Shown here piece after piece: positions 34,758 to 44,391 of a stretch of 53,825 bases of DNA. A model generated the notes under the pieces. The model worked only from the letters and a program-made list of their open reading frames with translations. It ran no database searches and was not told where the DNA came from. Both the position numbers and the translations under genes were made by a program. Numbering within the stretch: position 1 is the first letter of the stretch; each line of letters begins with the position of its first letter. The stretch comes from Nostoc sp. CHAB 5834 (GTDB taxonomy: Bacteria > Cyanobacteriota > Cyanobacteriia > Cyanobacteriales > Nostocaceae): contig JAIVFU010000047.1 of assembly GCA_020829485.1 (NCBI GenBank), forward strand, positions 1 through 53,825, given 5' to 3'.

Positions 34758-35207
34758 TTAAGAGTAAGGCAACCAATTTTTATCCAAAATTTGCTCTAAG
34801 GTATAAGGACATAATTCAGGTAAATTGCTTAGTTTGGTTTTAGTTTTAACATAATCTAATGCATTGCTATAAGTTATGCTAAAATTCTCCTCTAAATGTT
34901 GGCGTAAATTGGCACTTAAATCTTCATTTAGTTGATTACGAAAACTAATAATTTCTGCTTCCCAATGATTAGCATTTATTGACTTTTCTAAATCCAAATA
35001 TTTATAAAGCAATAAATGTCTAATAATCTGTTCCAACAGACTTCTTACTCGCCTTTTCTCATTTTTCGCCAAATTTTCCAGTTCTTCTATTAAGTTTTCA
35101 TAGTCAACCTCTTCTAATTGCCTAGCTCTGAGACATTTAATAGTCTCCTCTAACCATTGTAAGTAATTGGATTCATATAATGTTTTTATGTCGATTATTG
35201 CAGTCAT
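34758..35207 (-). CDS. DUF29 family protein
   Basis: A 149-residue DUF29 protein: LYESNYLQWLEETIKCLRAR, DYENLIEELENLAKNEKRRV and LLEQIIRHLLLYKYL. It is clearly related to, but diverged from, the DUF29 protein at 26.7 kb and lacks that protein's repeat insertion. The function is unknown. The gene stands alone and is convergent with the peptidase gene. Confidence 0.88.
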   Translation of the reverse strand: MTAIIDIKTLYESNYLQWLEETIKCLRARQLEEVDYENLIEELENLAKNEKRRVRSLLEQIIRHLLLYKYLDLEKSINANHWEAEIISFRNQLNEDLSANLRQHLEENFSITYSNALDYVKTKTKLSNLPELCPYTLEQILDKNWLPYS

Positions 35208-35578
35208 TTGTTATTTTGTAGCTTTAATTTACTGTTATTTATTATTTTATGTTAGCTAATATATTAATTTTTGCCGATAACTATCTATATCCCTGACTTC
35301 TTGAAGAAGTTGGGGATCTAAATCCAGCTTAGTAAATAACATTCCACCCTACTAGTGATCTTTCCTATTAGTTACGAGGCTTGAAGAAGTTAGTAGTAAG
35401 CACTTCAGTGCTTAAAAATCCAGGACTGAAGTCCTTACTACAAACCTTTAAAAATAGCTTGATAAAGTACTACATATACCTAGATTTTTTCACAAATCAA
35501 ATCGGATTGCTATATTTTAATACAGTTAAGTCAAGACTGAAATCCTTTGTAAAAGTCAATTTTTTTAACGAACCACTA

Positions 35579-36727
35579 CTACGCTCTACGACTTAGCGGT
35601 AGAGGCCGTTGTGCTAAAACTTCTTTATAAAGTTCTTCCAGCAGAGTAATATTTTTACTAAGGGTATAGCGGTCTAATACACGCTGTCTAGCTTTTTGCC
35701 CAAGTAAAGTTGTTAACTCAGGATGGTCTTGCAACACTGGCAAGAGGGTTCTTAATTGCGATCGCGCTGTTTTAGTATTAATAACTATACCTGCACCTTT
35801 TTCTAATACTTCTCCATCTGCACCCACGTCTGTTGCTAAACAAGCCAACCCACATGACATTCCCTCTAACAGAGATAGAGACAAACCCTCTACCAATGAA
35901 GGCAAAACAAATACATCTGCGCCCCGCAAAATTTCGATCCGTCGGTCTTCATCAGCGATAAATCCCAACCAGATAATGCCGTATTCTGAACCATAAAACG
36001 GCTCTAAGGAAGACTTCAAAGGCCCATCGCCAACAATTAGCAACTTAGTACCAGGCCCCATTGCCGACTGCTTCCAAGCCCGGAGGAGGGCTTCGACATT
36101 TTTCTCTGGCGCTATTCGACCTTGGTAAACAAACAAGCGATCGGCTTTAAATTCTGCTTTAACTTGAGAAAATCCTGGAGAATACTTGACGGGATCAACA
36201 CCGTTGGGAATTACAGCAATATTCTCTTCCCTCACGCCCATCCCTGCTAATAATTCTCGCTGAATTTGGGAAAATACAATAACGCGATCGTAGTTAACTA
36301 AAAAAGGTGCATAGAGCTGATAAGCCAAAAGCTGTGTTCCCGATACCAGCTTTGCCCCCTTACCAGCAAATGGTGTGTGAAAAGTGGCAATTAAGGGCAA
36401 CCTCAGTTCCTCACAGATTTCCGGTAGAAAAAAGTCTAGAGGAGATAGCGTCAAGGAAGCATGGACTACATCTGGCTTGATTTCTCGCAGCGACTCCGTT
36501 AAAAGTTTGGTCGCTTTAAAAGTGGGGATTGTGTAAACCTGGGACTTATAAATAAAAGGGAGGGAAACCTCTCGAAGATTTGGCCAATTGTCAGGTTCAG
36601 AGTCTTCTTGGGCGAAGTGAAGAAAGCTAACTTGATGTCCCCTATCTAACAAGGCATTTGTAATTTCTCGACTGTAGGTTACATTGCCGCAAAAGGGTGA
36701 TTTTTTTCCAATCCAGGCTATACGCAT
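35579..36727 (-). CDS. Glycosyltransferase family 4 protein
   Basis: A 382-residue GT-B fold enzyme. The N-terminal half has FCGNVTYSREITNALLDRGH and HASLTLSPLDFFLPEI. The C-terminal nucleotide-sugar domain has FVYQGRIAPEKNVEALLRAW, LLIVGDGPLKSSLE and the E-x7-E motif region in FVLPSLVEGLSLSLLEGMSC, as in GT4 retaining transferases. It probably adds a hexose to a lipid or polysaccharide; donor and acceptor cannot be read. No membrane helix is evident. It is separated by 354 bases from the MFS gene behind it. Confidence 0.9.
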   Translation of the reverse strand: MRIAWIGKKSPFCGNVTYSREITNALLDRGHQVSFLHFAQEDSEPDNWPNLREVSLPFIYKSQVYTIPTFKATKLLTESLREIKPDVVHASLTLSPLDFFLPEICEELRLPLIATFHTPFAGKGAKLVSGTQLLAYQLYAPFLVNYDRVIVFSQIQRELLAGMGVREENIAVIPNGVDPVKYSPGFSQVKAEFKADRLFVYQGRIAPEKNVEALLRAWKQSAMGPGTKLLIVGDGPLKSSLEPFYGSEYGIIWLGFIADEDRRIEILRGADVFVLPSLVEGLSLSLLEGMSCGLACLATDVGADGEVLEKGAGIVINTKTARSQLRTLLPVLQDHPELTTLLGQKARQRVLDRYTLSKNITLLEELYKEVLAQRPLPLSRRA

Positions 36728-37081
36728 TCTTTATTTAGCTGTAAGAAAAGCGGGTTTGATCTATTACTTGTGTGTCCTTAGTGATTTTTATTTTATCTAG
36801 CTATACTTGCTGGTTTTTTTAGTTATTACAGATTTCTAATACAATGTAGTTTAAAAAGCCTATTTGAAGCTAATTAAACCAGTGGATTTATGGCTTTATT
36901 TATTCTACTTATAAGTTGTTAATTTCTGATATTTAAACAACTTATTCTGACTAATGTCAGATTGATATCCCGCAAGTATGAGATAAATTTTCACTGATCA
37001 CAGTTTACCATGAACACAAAAGCTTTAAGGAAATTACTAATTACTTCAAAGTAATGAATAATAACTGCTGTTAGCTGATAA
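36728..37081. other. 354-base intergenic region, nothing recognised
   Basis: A/T-rich sequence between two leftward genes, presumably the promoter region of the glycosyltransferase. No ORF, RNA gene, repeat array or strong hairpin is seen. Confidence 0.4.
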
Positions 37082-38722
37082 CTATTTGTGTGAGTTATAC
37101 CAGGTTAATATACCTCCTGAAAAGACGATCGCAGCTAATCCCAAAAAAACTGCCTGTAATCCTACAAAGGTTTCTGCTACACCTGCTAATGCCAAAGGTA
37201 AGGAGAGAGCAATATTAATTACATTGTTTTGTAAACCAAAAACTTTCCCACGCATTTCAGGAGGTGTTTCTGTTTGAATCGCTGTTTGCATGGGAATTCC
37301 CACTAGGGCCCCAAAGATACCTAATAACGCCACCAGTAACAGGACTAGCCACAGTTGGGTTGTAAAGATTGATAGACCAATCAGAGATGCTGCCATACCC
37401 ATACAACCACACAGACTAAGCTGGGTGTAGGAGAAGCGTTGACCAAATTGGCCCAGAAGTGTTGCTCCAGCAGCGATGCCAACACCGCCGCCTGCTAGTA
37501 AAAAGCCGAACTGGGAGGCTTTCATGTTGGGAATAATTTCCGCCATGCGAACGGCTAGAACAGTTAATGCTGCAAAGACAGAAAACAAGATAATCAGCTG
37601 AAGCAAAGCATTACGGACACGATGATTTGCTTTGAGGTAGGCAAAACCATCTCGCAAATCAGAAAATACGTGAGGGAATTCTGTATCGGGGTGGTAGTGT
37701 TTTTCCTTAGTTGCTAGGAGGAATAAAATTATTCCTGCGATCGCATAACTACCACCTACTAAAAGTTCTTTGCCCAAACTACCACTACCACCAATTTGCA
37801 GCCAAAGTCCATCGGCGATCGCTAACAACGGTTCCCCAACAGCAAACCCAACAATCACCGATGCCATCATCGTTGTCGTATAAAGCGAATTTGCCGAGAG
37901 TAAATCTTGTTCTTCTACTATTAAGGGAATTGCCGCCTGTTCTGCCGGTGCAAAAAACTGCGTCAGCGTAGAAACTAAAAAAGTCACACCCAGAATGATC
38001 AAAAAGCCAACTGGCAAAACTCCTATGGGTTTCCAGTCATGAGTCAACCACATCAGAAAGGGAATTGACAAAACCAGGATGCCGCGCCATATATTCGTTG
38101 CCACCAGCACAGCCTTTTTCGACCAGCGATCGACAAACACGCCAGCAACGGAACCAAACAATACGGCTGGAATCGTAAAAGCCATCATCAATACTGACAC
38201 CCAACCACTAATACTTTGATTACTACCCTGAAACTGAGTATTAATCAAAGCAATCATCAATACCAAATAAACTTTATCTGCTAGTTGTGAGAAAACTTGA
38301 CCGCCCCAAAGAGCCAGGAAATTAGGGTTTTTTAATACAGGCAAAAACCCCTGCTGTTTGATATTTCCTGAACCAATTTCTCCACCAGAACCAGATCCAT
38401 TTAATGTTGGTGGTTCTTTTCCTGGGATAGTAGCTACTGGCAAATGCTCGTTGCTATTTTCTTGGGCAGTAGTTAATTTATCCTCAGATTGTTTTTCTGA
38501 TTGACTTAGAATATCAGTTTTTGGGATCTGGTCTGTGCAATTTTGATTGTTTTTAGAAACGTCTTTTGGGGACATTTCTTGTCCATTTATTTGACTAGGT
38601 GTACACTTTGAAACAGCACTCAAGTGATTCCTGACTGTAGGATCTGATACCCTACTCTGTTTTTTAACGAGACTTGGTGACAAAGGTAGGATTTTTTTAT
38701 CCAAATCAGACGGTTGCATCAT
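37082..38722 (-). CDS. Major facilitator superfamily transporter with long N-terminal extension
   Basis: A 546-residue protein. Residues ~1-125 are hydrophilic and low in complexity, rich in Ser, Lys, Gln and Glu. The remaining ~420 residues form twelve predicted membrane helices of an MFS transporter ([20 protein letters not shown] at the start of the core, [20 protein letters not shown] as the loop 2-3 motif). The group resembles putative drug or metabolite exporters in cyanobacteria; the substrate is unknown. The ATG at 38722 lies within the end of recO, so the genes overlap by 17 bases in different frames and may be translationally coupled. An in-frame TTG at 38734 is an alternative start. 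Confidence 0.88.
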   Translation of the reverse strand: MMQPSDLDKKILPLSPSLVKKQSRVSDPTVRNHLSAVSKCTPSQINGQEMSPKDVSKNNQNCTDQIPKTDILSQSEKQSEDKLTTAQENSNEHLPVATIPGKEPPTLNGSGSGGEIGSGNIKQQGFLPVLKNPNFLALWGGQVFSQLADKVYLVLMIALINTQFQGSNQSISGWVSVLMMAFTIPAVLFGSVAGVFVDRWSKKAVLVATNIWRGILVLSIPFLMWLTHDWKPIGVLPVGFLIILGVTFLVSTLTQFFAPAEQAAIPLIVEEQDLLSANSLYTTTMMASVIVGFAVGEPLLAIADGLWLQIGGSGSLGKELLVGGSYAIAGIILFLLATKEKHYHPDTEFPHVFSDLRDGFAYLKANHRVRNALLQLIILFSVFAALTVLAVRMAEIIPNMKASQFGFLLAGGGVGIAAGATLLGQFGQRFSYTQLSLCGCMGMAASLIGLSIFTTQLWLVLLLVALLGIFGALVGIPMQTAIQTETPPEMRGKVFGLQNNVINIALSLPLALAGVAETFVGLQAVFLGLAAIVFSGGILTWYNSHK

Positions 38723-39725
38723 GGTTGGCAGCAAAATAAGAGTCGATCAAGGTAGCAGAGCGAATAGGGCGACCTAATTGATACTGAGCATACTGGCGCA
38801 AAATCTGTTCAACAGATAACCAGTCATAATCTCTAGCACCATCAATTTGCATTATCTCTGGTTGTGACAGATGTTGAAGCAAAGCTAGTTCCATAGCACC
38901 CAGACGACTAGAAATCACAGGTATTTCTTGCCGATGCACAACAACTGTTTGGGCATGGGGCATTGGTAATGGGGCACTTGTACTGAGCGTACCCCTGCGG
39001 GGAAGCAAGCTACGCGTAGCGTCTCGTAGAGAAGTCGTTGGCGTAGCCTCTCCAAGAGTTGTATTGGGTATTGGGTATTGGTCTGTTCTCATCTCCCTCA
39101 CCTCCCTCATCTCCCTTCTCTCCCTCTCCCCCTCTCTTCGCAAACGTTCCCAAGCTTCTAAACAAACCGTTCCACCCGCAGGGATACTAAATCCTACCTG
39201 CCAGTTTGGATCTGTAAAGTCTGGCTTGAGGAGGTGTCCAGATAGGCAGCAGATTTGCACTTGCGGCGTTACTCCTGCTAAGGCTAAAAGGTGAAACACC
39301 CCATGAGCCAGATGAGCCAAAACCCCAGATGGATTTGCACTAGATAACGCCTCCAACCGATGGAGATGTTCATTGAACAACTCATAAAGTTCTTCTTGGG
39401 GTTGTTCGCTCAAAGCTTGACACAAGACTATTTCTGCTAAATACTGACTGGCAGCCAATTTTCCCAAATCTTTAGCTAAACCAGGATAAGTTTTTAACGT
39501 CTGTGCTTGGGTAATTTTATCAAGCGATCGCCCTTTCGCAATCAATAGTTCATTCACAACAAACATACCACTCCTGCCGCCCAGGCTGGAGTTGTGCTTA
39601 CGTGCCCCTGGAGCCACTGCTCGAATCAGACCGAATTCTGGTGTCAAAATCGTCACTATTTTATCCGATTCTCCCAGCACTTGGGTTTTAAGATTAATTC
39701 CCGTTGCTTTGTAGGTTCTACTCAT
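38706..39725 (-). CDS. recO: DNA repair protein RecO with in-frame repeat insertion
   Basis: A 339-residue protein. The N-terminal OB domain ([40 protein letters not shown]) and helical core (LARELVRH-like and [12 protein letters not shown]) are RecO, which anneals DNA and loads RecA with RecR. It is longer than usual because residues ~196-257 are encoded by stacked repeats: GGGAGAT-type and CCCAATA heptamers, a GCGTAGCGTCTCGTAGAG unit and GCACTTGTACTGAGCG. The frame is kept, and the normal sequence [20 protein letters not shown] resumes after it. The insertion lies in the C-terminal domain and may form a disordered loop. Cysteines of a possible zinc site are only partly present (CCLSGH). Confidence 0.93.
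   Translation of the reverse strand: MSRTYKATGINLKTQVLGESDKIVTILTPEFGLIRAVAPGARKHNSSLGGRSGMFVVNELLIAKGRSLDKITQAQTLKTYPGLAKDLGKLAASQYLAEIVLCQALSEQPQEELYELFNEHLHRLEALSSANPSGVLAHLAHGVFHLLALAGVTPQVQICCLSGHLLKPDFTDPNWQVGFSIPAGGTVCLEAWERLRREGERERREMREVREMRTDQYPIPNTTLGEATPTTSLRDATRSLLPRRGTLSTSAPLPMPHAQTVVVHRQEIPVISSRLGAMELALLQHLSQPEIMQIDGARDYDWLSVEQILRQYAQYQLGRPIRSATLIDSYFAANHDATV
38955..39140. repeat. Composite repeat block translated inside recO
   Basis: The block comprises GGGCATGGGGCATT heptamers, GCACTTGTACTGAGCG (identical at 53.5 kb), a unit with GCGTAGCGTCTCGTAGAG (also nested in repeats at 0.2 and 49.65 kb), a TTGGCGTAGCCTCTCC unit, two GTATTGG heptamers and a pyrimidine-rich CTCCCTC run. 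All are in one open frame. Confidence 0.8.
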
Positions 39726-39728
39726 TTA

Positions 39729-39843
39729 GTTATTTAGTCATTAGTCATTGGTTATTGGTCAGTAGAGACGCGATTAATCGCGTCTGTTCAAGGGTCATTA
39801 GCTTCGGACAAATGACAAATGACAAAGGACAAATGACAAATGA
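39729..39843. repeat. STRR array with nested palindrome between deoC and recO
   Basis: GTCATTA units, a palindrome copy and AAATGAC/AAAGGAC units occur in the same order as between rplQ-truA and truA-rplM. It fills the gap between the two leftward genes. Confidence 0.88.
39766..39785. repeat. 20-bp palindromic repeat, copy 8
   Basis: A perfect AGACGCGATTAATCGCGTCT inside the heptamer array. Confidence 0.9.
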
Positions 39844-40524
39844 CTATTCACCCTTTCCCAGGTTATCGCGCTGGCGGATCAAATCGATACCGCGAGATGT
39901 GCCTAATCTAGTAGCACCCGCTACGATTAAGTCTAGAGCTTGATTGATAGTGCGGATACCACCTGAGGCTTTAATTCCTACTTTTTCTTTGGCAAATTCC
40001 TGCAAAAGTCGTACATCTGCCACTGTTGCACCACCATTCCAACCTGTACTAGTTTTTAAGAATGCCGCTCCGGCTTCCATAGCTATTTCAGCAGCTATTT
40101 TTTTTTCCGCATCTGTCAAAAGGTTGGTTTCCAAAATTACCTTGACAGTTTGCCCAGTCTCTTCACAAATTTCGGCAATTTCCCGGTGGACTTCTTCAGT
40201 TTTACCAGCCTTCAACCAGCCCAAGTTCATTACCACATCCAACTCAGTAGCCCCATTATCCGCCGCTTCTTGAGCCTCATACAGTTTCACTGCTGAAGTC
40301 GTCGCACCAGAAGGAAAGCCAATCACAGTACAGACTTTCGGGTTCTTGCCGTGGAGGAGTTCGACTGCTTGTTTGACATAGGCGGGAAATAGGCAAATCG
40401 CCGCAAAATTGAATCTGTATGCTTCTTCACACCACTGCTCAACCTGCTCAGGAGTAGCAGTTGGCGTTAAGAGGGAGTGATCGATAAATGGCGCAATATC
40501 AATGTTTGGATAGTCTGCTGCCAT
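39844..40524 (-). CDS. deoC: Deoxyribose-phosphate aldolase
   Basis: A 226-residue class I aldolase that splits 2-deoxyribose-5-phosphate into glyceraldehyde-3-phosphate and acetaldehyde in deoxynucleoside catabolism. The Schiff-base lysine lies in [14 protein letters not shown] and the second catalytic lysine in [28 protein letters not shown] and VILETNLLT are also family marks. The length is typical. It precedes recO in the direction of transcription, with a repeat array between them. Confidence 0.97.
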   Translation of the reverse strand: MAADYPNIDIAPFIDHSLLTPTATPEQVEQWCEEAYRFNFAAICLFPAYVKQAVELLHGKNPKVCTVIGFPSGATTSAVKLYEAQEAADNGATELDVVMNLGWLKAGKTEEVHREIAEICEETGQTVKVILETNLLTDAEKKIAAEIAMEAGAAFLKTSTGWNGGATVADVRLLQEFAKEKVGIKASGGIRTINQALDLIVAGATRLGTSRGIDLIRQRDNLGKGE

Positions 40525-40694
40525 CGTGTCTTCTGCCAGTGATTGATTATTAAACTTTATAAAAAATTAAACCATTTCTTATATATATATTAAACCATAT
40601 TTATTACGAGTTTATTCTGAAAAGAAGCTGCTAACTTTTTTAGGATGTCAACTTTGTAGATGTTGCGGAATTATTGTAAGTGTTTAAGTTGACA

Positions 40695-41873
40695 TTAGGC
40701 AGTAGTAGGCTTATAAATATCAACAGCATTTTTCACACCAGTTCCTAAGAAGTCAAAAATAGTTTTAGCTAACGCCTTCGATGCCAAATATGGTACGCCA
40801 TTACCAATAGTCTTAAACATATTCGTGAGTGACATATTCTCTGAAAGTACAAAATTTGCAGGCAAAGATTGTATGGCTAAAGCTTCCGCCACAGATATTC
40901 GTCGGATTTTATAGGGATGCAAATGTACTTCATTATTTCCATAGCAAGCTGTCGGAGAGTAACGCCATCTATGCAGACGCTTAAAAGACTTTTTAGAATC
41001 ATCTCCTTCATCAATAGCAGCAAATCTTGTGATCCCTGCCCTTGGTTGAAAACAGTTTTCAGCATTGGGATGCTTCAGCACATTATTTTTTCTAAACCAG
41101 TATTCAACTGTTAATTCTTGAGGGATGCCGTCAGGACAAGGTATTATAGAATTTTCTTGGAATGGTTCGCACTGCCGCCAAGGATAAGCAAAAACCTTTG
41201 TTTGAGGATATAAAATCTGATTCTTCCAAGGAAAAGTCTCTTCATTTAGTAACTTTTTACTACATAATTTTATTCCTATATCCTTGATAAAACTATTTCG
41301 GAAACCAATGAGAATAATTCTTTCTCTATCTTGGGGTACACCATATTCGATAGCATTAATTAATCGCTCTGTTAATATATAGCCTGCTTCCAGTAATTGT
41401 TGCTTGAGCGATTCAAAAAATAAACGGTGCTTTGTCGTTTTCCACAACCCCTTAACGTTCTCAAATAAAAAGAAATCTGGAAGATTGCGGCAAATTAATT
41501 CAACGTAAGAAGCGGAAAGCTTGCCATTATCTCCTAAACGTCCTCTATTTTTGCCGCCAATAGAAAAATCAGGGCAGGGAGGCCCGCCAATGAAGCCCAC
41601 AATATTATTAGATTTACGGCAGTCTTGTACTAACTCCCGGAGGTGTTGTGTTTGTAACCCTTCGAGAAGTTGGGTTACATCTCCAATCTCTCCATCATGA
41701 TACCCGTATTCTGGTAACGGTAGATTGAGAACCTGTCGTGAATAGCGGTATGCAGTCATGAATGGGGGAAAGATTTCATTGACGTAAACAACCTTAAAAC
41801 CGTTGGTTTCAAAACCTAAATCTAAAAAACCTGAACCAGCAAAAAATGAGAAAATACAAGGGCGATCGCTCAT
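40695..41873 (-). CDS. C5 DNA cytosine methyltransferase (orphan)
   Basis: A 392-residue enzyme with the ordered motifs of C5 methyltransferases: motif I FFAGSGFLDLGFE (SAM binding), motif IV GGPPCPDFS with catalytic Cys100, motif VI LFENVKG (138-141), motif VIII QDRERIILIG (181-190) and motif X NMFKTIGNGVPYLASKALA. The target-recognition region between VIII and IX, about 120 residues, shows no match I can assign. No restriction endonuclease is adjacent, so it is either an orphan regulator-type methylase or half of a lost system. In Nostoc relatives, C5 methylases of GGCC and CGATCG are known, but nothing here identifies the target. Confidence 0.92.
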   Translation of the reverse strand: MSDRPCIFSFFAGSGFLDLGFETNGFKVVYVNEIFPPFMTAYRYSRQVLNLPLPEYGYHDGEIGDVTQLLEGLQTQHLRELVQDCRKSNNIVGFIGGPPCPDFSIGGKNRGRLGDNGKLSASYVELICRNLPDFFLFENVKGLWKTTKHRLFFESLKQQLLEAGYILTERLINAIEYGVPQDRERIILIGFRNSFIKDIGIKLCSKKLLNEETFPWKNQILYPQTKVFAYPWRQCEPFQENSIIPCPDGIPQELTVEYWFRKNNVLKHPNAENCFQPRAGITRFAAIDEGDDSKKSFKRLHRWRYSPTACYGNNEVHLHPYKIRRISVAEALAIQSLPANFVLSENMSLTNMFKTIGNGVPYLASKALAKTIFDFLGTGVKNAVDIYKPTTA

Positions 41874-42161
41874 TCAATAACTACTGCCGTGAAACAGTCT
41901 TAATTAATATCTTAAAATATAGGGTTTATACTTACGTACCAATAAAAAATGAACAATTTTAAGATTGCTTAAATAGTAAAAAAATTCACACTCCCTCTAA
42001 GTGTTTAATATCAAAATTTACTCAATCTTTAAGGAAAATACCTGACAGAAAAAGAGTCTGAAGTCACAATTAATAAATATAGGAGTTTTCAAACTCCAAA
42101 TCATGTTTAAGACGAATATTTGTCATTAAATAAAAAACCGGGGTACTTCGGACTAATTTTT
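41874..42161. other. Divergent intergenic region, nothing recognised
   Basis: About 290 A/T-rich bases separate the leftward methyltransferase gene from the rightward glycosyltransferase gene and must hold both promoters. No ORF, repeat array or clear promoter pair is seen. Confidence 0.35.
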
Positions 42162-43433
42162 ATGCGAATTTTAATTTACTCCTACAATTACTATCCAGAG
42201 CCAATTGGTATTGCCCCATTGATGACTGAATTAGCAGAGGGACTAGTAAAGCGTGGGCATCAAGTGCGCGTAGTCACCGCTATGCCCAACTACCCTGAGC
42301 GTCAAATTTACCAAGAATATCGGGGCAAGTGGTATCTAAACGAATATAAAAATGGCGTTCAAATTCAACGCAGTTACGTTTGGATTCGTCCCCAACCCAA
42401 TCTATTAGATCGGGTGTTACTAGATGCTAGTTTCGTTGTCACTAGTTTTGTGCCCGCCCTCGTCGGTTGGCGTCCAGATGTTATTCTCTCAACATCGCCA
42501 TCCTTGCCAAGCTGTGTACCAGTTGCTCTTTTAGGATGGTTACGTGCTTGCCCTGTGATCTTAAATCTACAAGATATATTACCAGAAGCAGCCGTCCACG
42601 TCGGTCTACTGAAAAACAAATTACTTATAAAGTTATTTACAGTATTGGAAAAATTTGCTTACCACACTGCCAGTAAAATTAGCGTCATTGCCGATGGGTT
42701 TGTGGACAATTTGCGATCTAAGGGCGTAGAAGCTGACAAAATTGTGCAAATTCCCAACTGGGTTGATGTAAATTTTATCCGCCCTTTGCCTAAAGAAAAT
42801 AACCCTTTCCGCGCCGCACATAACCTGAATGGCAAATTTTTAGTCCTTTATTCTGGCAACATTGCCCTAACCCAAGGCTTAGAAAGCGTTGTTAAAGCTG
42901 CTTCTGTGTTGCGCCATATCCCAGATATTGTTTTTGTCATCGTTGGAGAGGCAAACGGTTTACAGCGATTGCAACAAGAATGTTTAGACTGCGGCGCAAA
43001 TAATGTTTTGCTACTGCCATTTCAACCCCGCAAATATTTGCCACAAATGTTAGCAGCTGCTGATGTTGGTTTAGTGGTGCAAAAGAAAAATGTTGTATCC
43101 TTCAATATGCCGTCAAAAATTCAAGTGCTACTTGCCAGTGGACGAGCTTTGGTTGCTTCTGTCCCCGATAATGGTACGGCAGCAAAAGCTATCAGGCAAA
43201 GTGGCGGCGGAGTTATCGTTCCTCCAGAAGATCCTCAAGCTTTAGCAATGGCAATTTTAGATTTGTACCAAAACCCGGAAAAAGTCAAAACTCTAGGTTA
43301 TAAAAGTCGCAAATATGCTGTTGAAAACTATGCTTTTGAGCAAGCTTTAAATCAGTATGAATCCTTGTGTTACTCATTGACAGCAGAACGTGGAGCAATT
43401 CAGTCCACAAGAGTTAGGAAACAAGAAGTTTAA
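42162..43433 (+). CDS. WcaI/WbuB-type glycosyltransferase (GT4)
   Basis: A 423-residue GT-B fold protein like WcaI/WbuB transferases of capsule or colanic-acid-type pathways. Marks are MRILIYSYNYYPEPIGIAPL, RVVTAMPNYPERQIYQEYRG, DVILSTSPSLPSC, ILNLQDILPEAAV and the donor region IPNWVDVNFIRP, LVLYSGNIALTQGLESVVKA and FNMPSKIQVLLASGRALVAS. It probably adds a sugar to a lipid-linked or exopolysaccharide intermediate. ATG at 42162 is chosen because the family begins MRILI; an earlier in-frame TTG at 42120 adds 14 atypical residues. No Shine-Dalgarno is seen. Confidence 0.92.
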   Translation: MRILIYSYNYYPEPIGIAPLMTELAEGLVKRGHQVRVVTAMPNYPERQIYQEYRGKWYLNEYKNGVQIQRSYVWIRPQPNLLDRVLLDASFVVTSFVPALVGWRPDVILSTSPSLPSCVPVALLGWLRACPVILNLQDILPEAAVHVGLLKNKLLIKLFTVLEKFAYHTASKISVIADGFVDNLRSKGVEADKIVQIPNWVDVNFIRPLPKENNPFRAAHNLNGKFLVLYSGNIALTQGLESVVKAASVLRHIPDIVFVIVGEANGLQRLQQECLDCGANNVLLLPFQPRKYLPQMLAAADVGLVVQKKNVVSFNMPSKIQVLLASGRALVASVPDNGTAAKAIRQSGGGVIVPPEDPQALAMAILDLYQNPEKVKTLGYKSRKYAVENYAFEQALNQYESLCYSLTAERGAIQSTRVRKQEV

Positions 43434-43471
43434 TTAACAGCAGTGGGGTTAGATTTCACAAAATGCTAAAC

Positions 43472-43804
43472 TCAAAATCCCAACGCTTCTGCTCTATCAT
43501 CTGCAAATCCTCTTTGCCACAAGGATTTTTGTAATTCATAACTATTAAAGTCTGTTCCTTTAGCTCGAATTTTGCCAATTAGTGTGATGGTTTGTCCGTG
43601 ATTATTCAGCAATTCATATTCAATCAAACAATGCCGCCCCGGTTTGTGGCGAATAACTTGAATTTTTTGCAGTTGAGCGTTTTCAATAATCGGCAAGTAC
43701 TGAGTGAACCGTTGTTGTACTTCCAATGGATCAAGCGCTGCTGACAAAAATAGCATTTTAGGATCAGTTACACTGTCAAAGCGATCGCTCACGAAAACAG
43801 TCAT
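43472..43804 (-). pseudogene. Truncated phosphotransferase-like gene
   Basis: A 110-residue reading frame. MTVFVSDRFDSVTDP, LQKIQVIRHKPGRHCLIEYE and LIGKIRAKGTDFNSYELQKS resemble the N-terminus of cyanobacterial aminoglycoside-phosphotransferase-family proteins, which are normally several times longer. After SLWQRGFADDRAEALGF the frame stops and no kinase catalytic motifs (HGD, DFD) follow downstream. It therefore looks like a 5' remnant of a larger gene, cut by deletion. It could still be expressed. It opens a 1-kb stretch of broken genes. Confidence 0.65.
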
Positions 43805-43908
43805 ATTGATTCGCCTCTAAATATTAACTGAGTGTAAATCTCAAAACTCTTATCGTATCTACGCTTCTGCGTGAGAAAATCAACTTATAAATATGCAGCA
43901 CCATAGGG

Positions 43909-44214
43909 TTATGTCATCAAATGATTTGACTTTTCCTCAGTTCGGATTGCAGTCTGCATTTGATACAATACCGCATAGCAACCATTCTGTTGCATTAATT
44001 CCTGATGACCCGGATTTCTCACCACACCTCGAATGGAGGAGTAATGAGTAGTGAGTAAGGAGTTATGAGTTAAAAATTTTACTTATTACTCATTACCCAT
44101 TACTTATTACTCATCATCAATCGCTTTGGAGCTTGTGAGAAATGCGGGATGAGTGCCTTGTTCTAGCACCTGCCCATTTTCTATGTAAAGAATTATATCT
44201 GCGCGAGTTGCAAG
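43909..44214 (-). pseudogene. C-terminal remnant of an ABC transporter ATPase, split by an inserted element
   Basis: Read leftward from 44214, the codons give LATRADIILYIENGQVLEQG and TH. The frame is then broken by a 140-bp element and resumes as QELMQQNGCYAVLYQMQ, ending TEEKSNHLMT and TAA at 43909. Removing the element with one ATGA copy restores GTHQELMQQNG exactly, the normal H-loop-distal tail of exporter-type ABC ATPases. Walker A, signature and Walker B are missing, so only the last ~55 codons survive. The upstream end runs into a fragment of another gene. Confidence 0.8.
44009..44148. mobile_element. 140-bp MITE-like element with ATGA target duplication
   Basis: Terminal inverted repeats are CCCGGATTTCTCAC on the left and, on the opposite strand, CCCGCATTTCTCAC on the right (13 of 14 match). 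ATGA flanks both sides (44005-44008 and 44149-44152). The interior is a heptamer hairpin (GAGTAAT/ATTACTC). It encodes no protein, so it would need a transposase from elsewhere. A related lone end is at 1770-1787. Confidence 0.82.
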
Positions 44215-44220
44215 ATAAAG

Positions 44221-44391
44221 AATGATGCTAACGAACAGCTAGAAGTATACAGCCAGGTACTAGAAGAGAAAGTACGCGAACGAACACGGGAGTTAAATGA
44301 GAAAAATCTCAGCTTAAATTTGGCATTAGAGGAATTGCGGTCTACTCAAGCTCAACTCGGAGAAACTGAGGAAAATAGCGAGAAAACCTAA
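44221..44391 (+). pseudogene. Coiled-coil remnant of a sensor histidine kinase
   Basis: 56 codons without a start read NDANEQLEVYSQVLEEKVRE, then RTRELNEKNLSLNLALEELR and STQAQLGETEE. This is the linker that precedes the histidine-phosphorylation (HisKA) domain in cyanobacterial sensor kinases, where QAQL normally continues into the EKMSSLGQ-type H-box helix. Here it frameshifts into ENSEKT and stops. No kinase domain follows. Confidence 0.7.
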
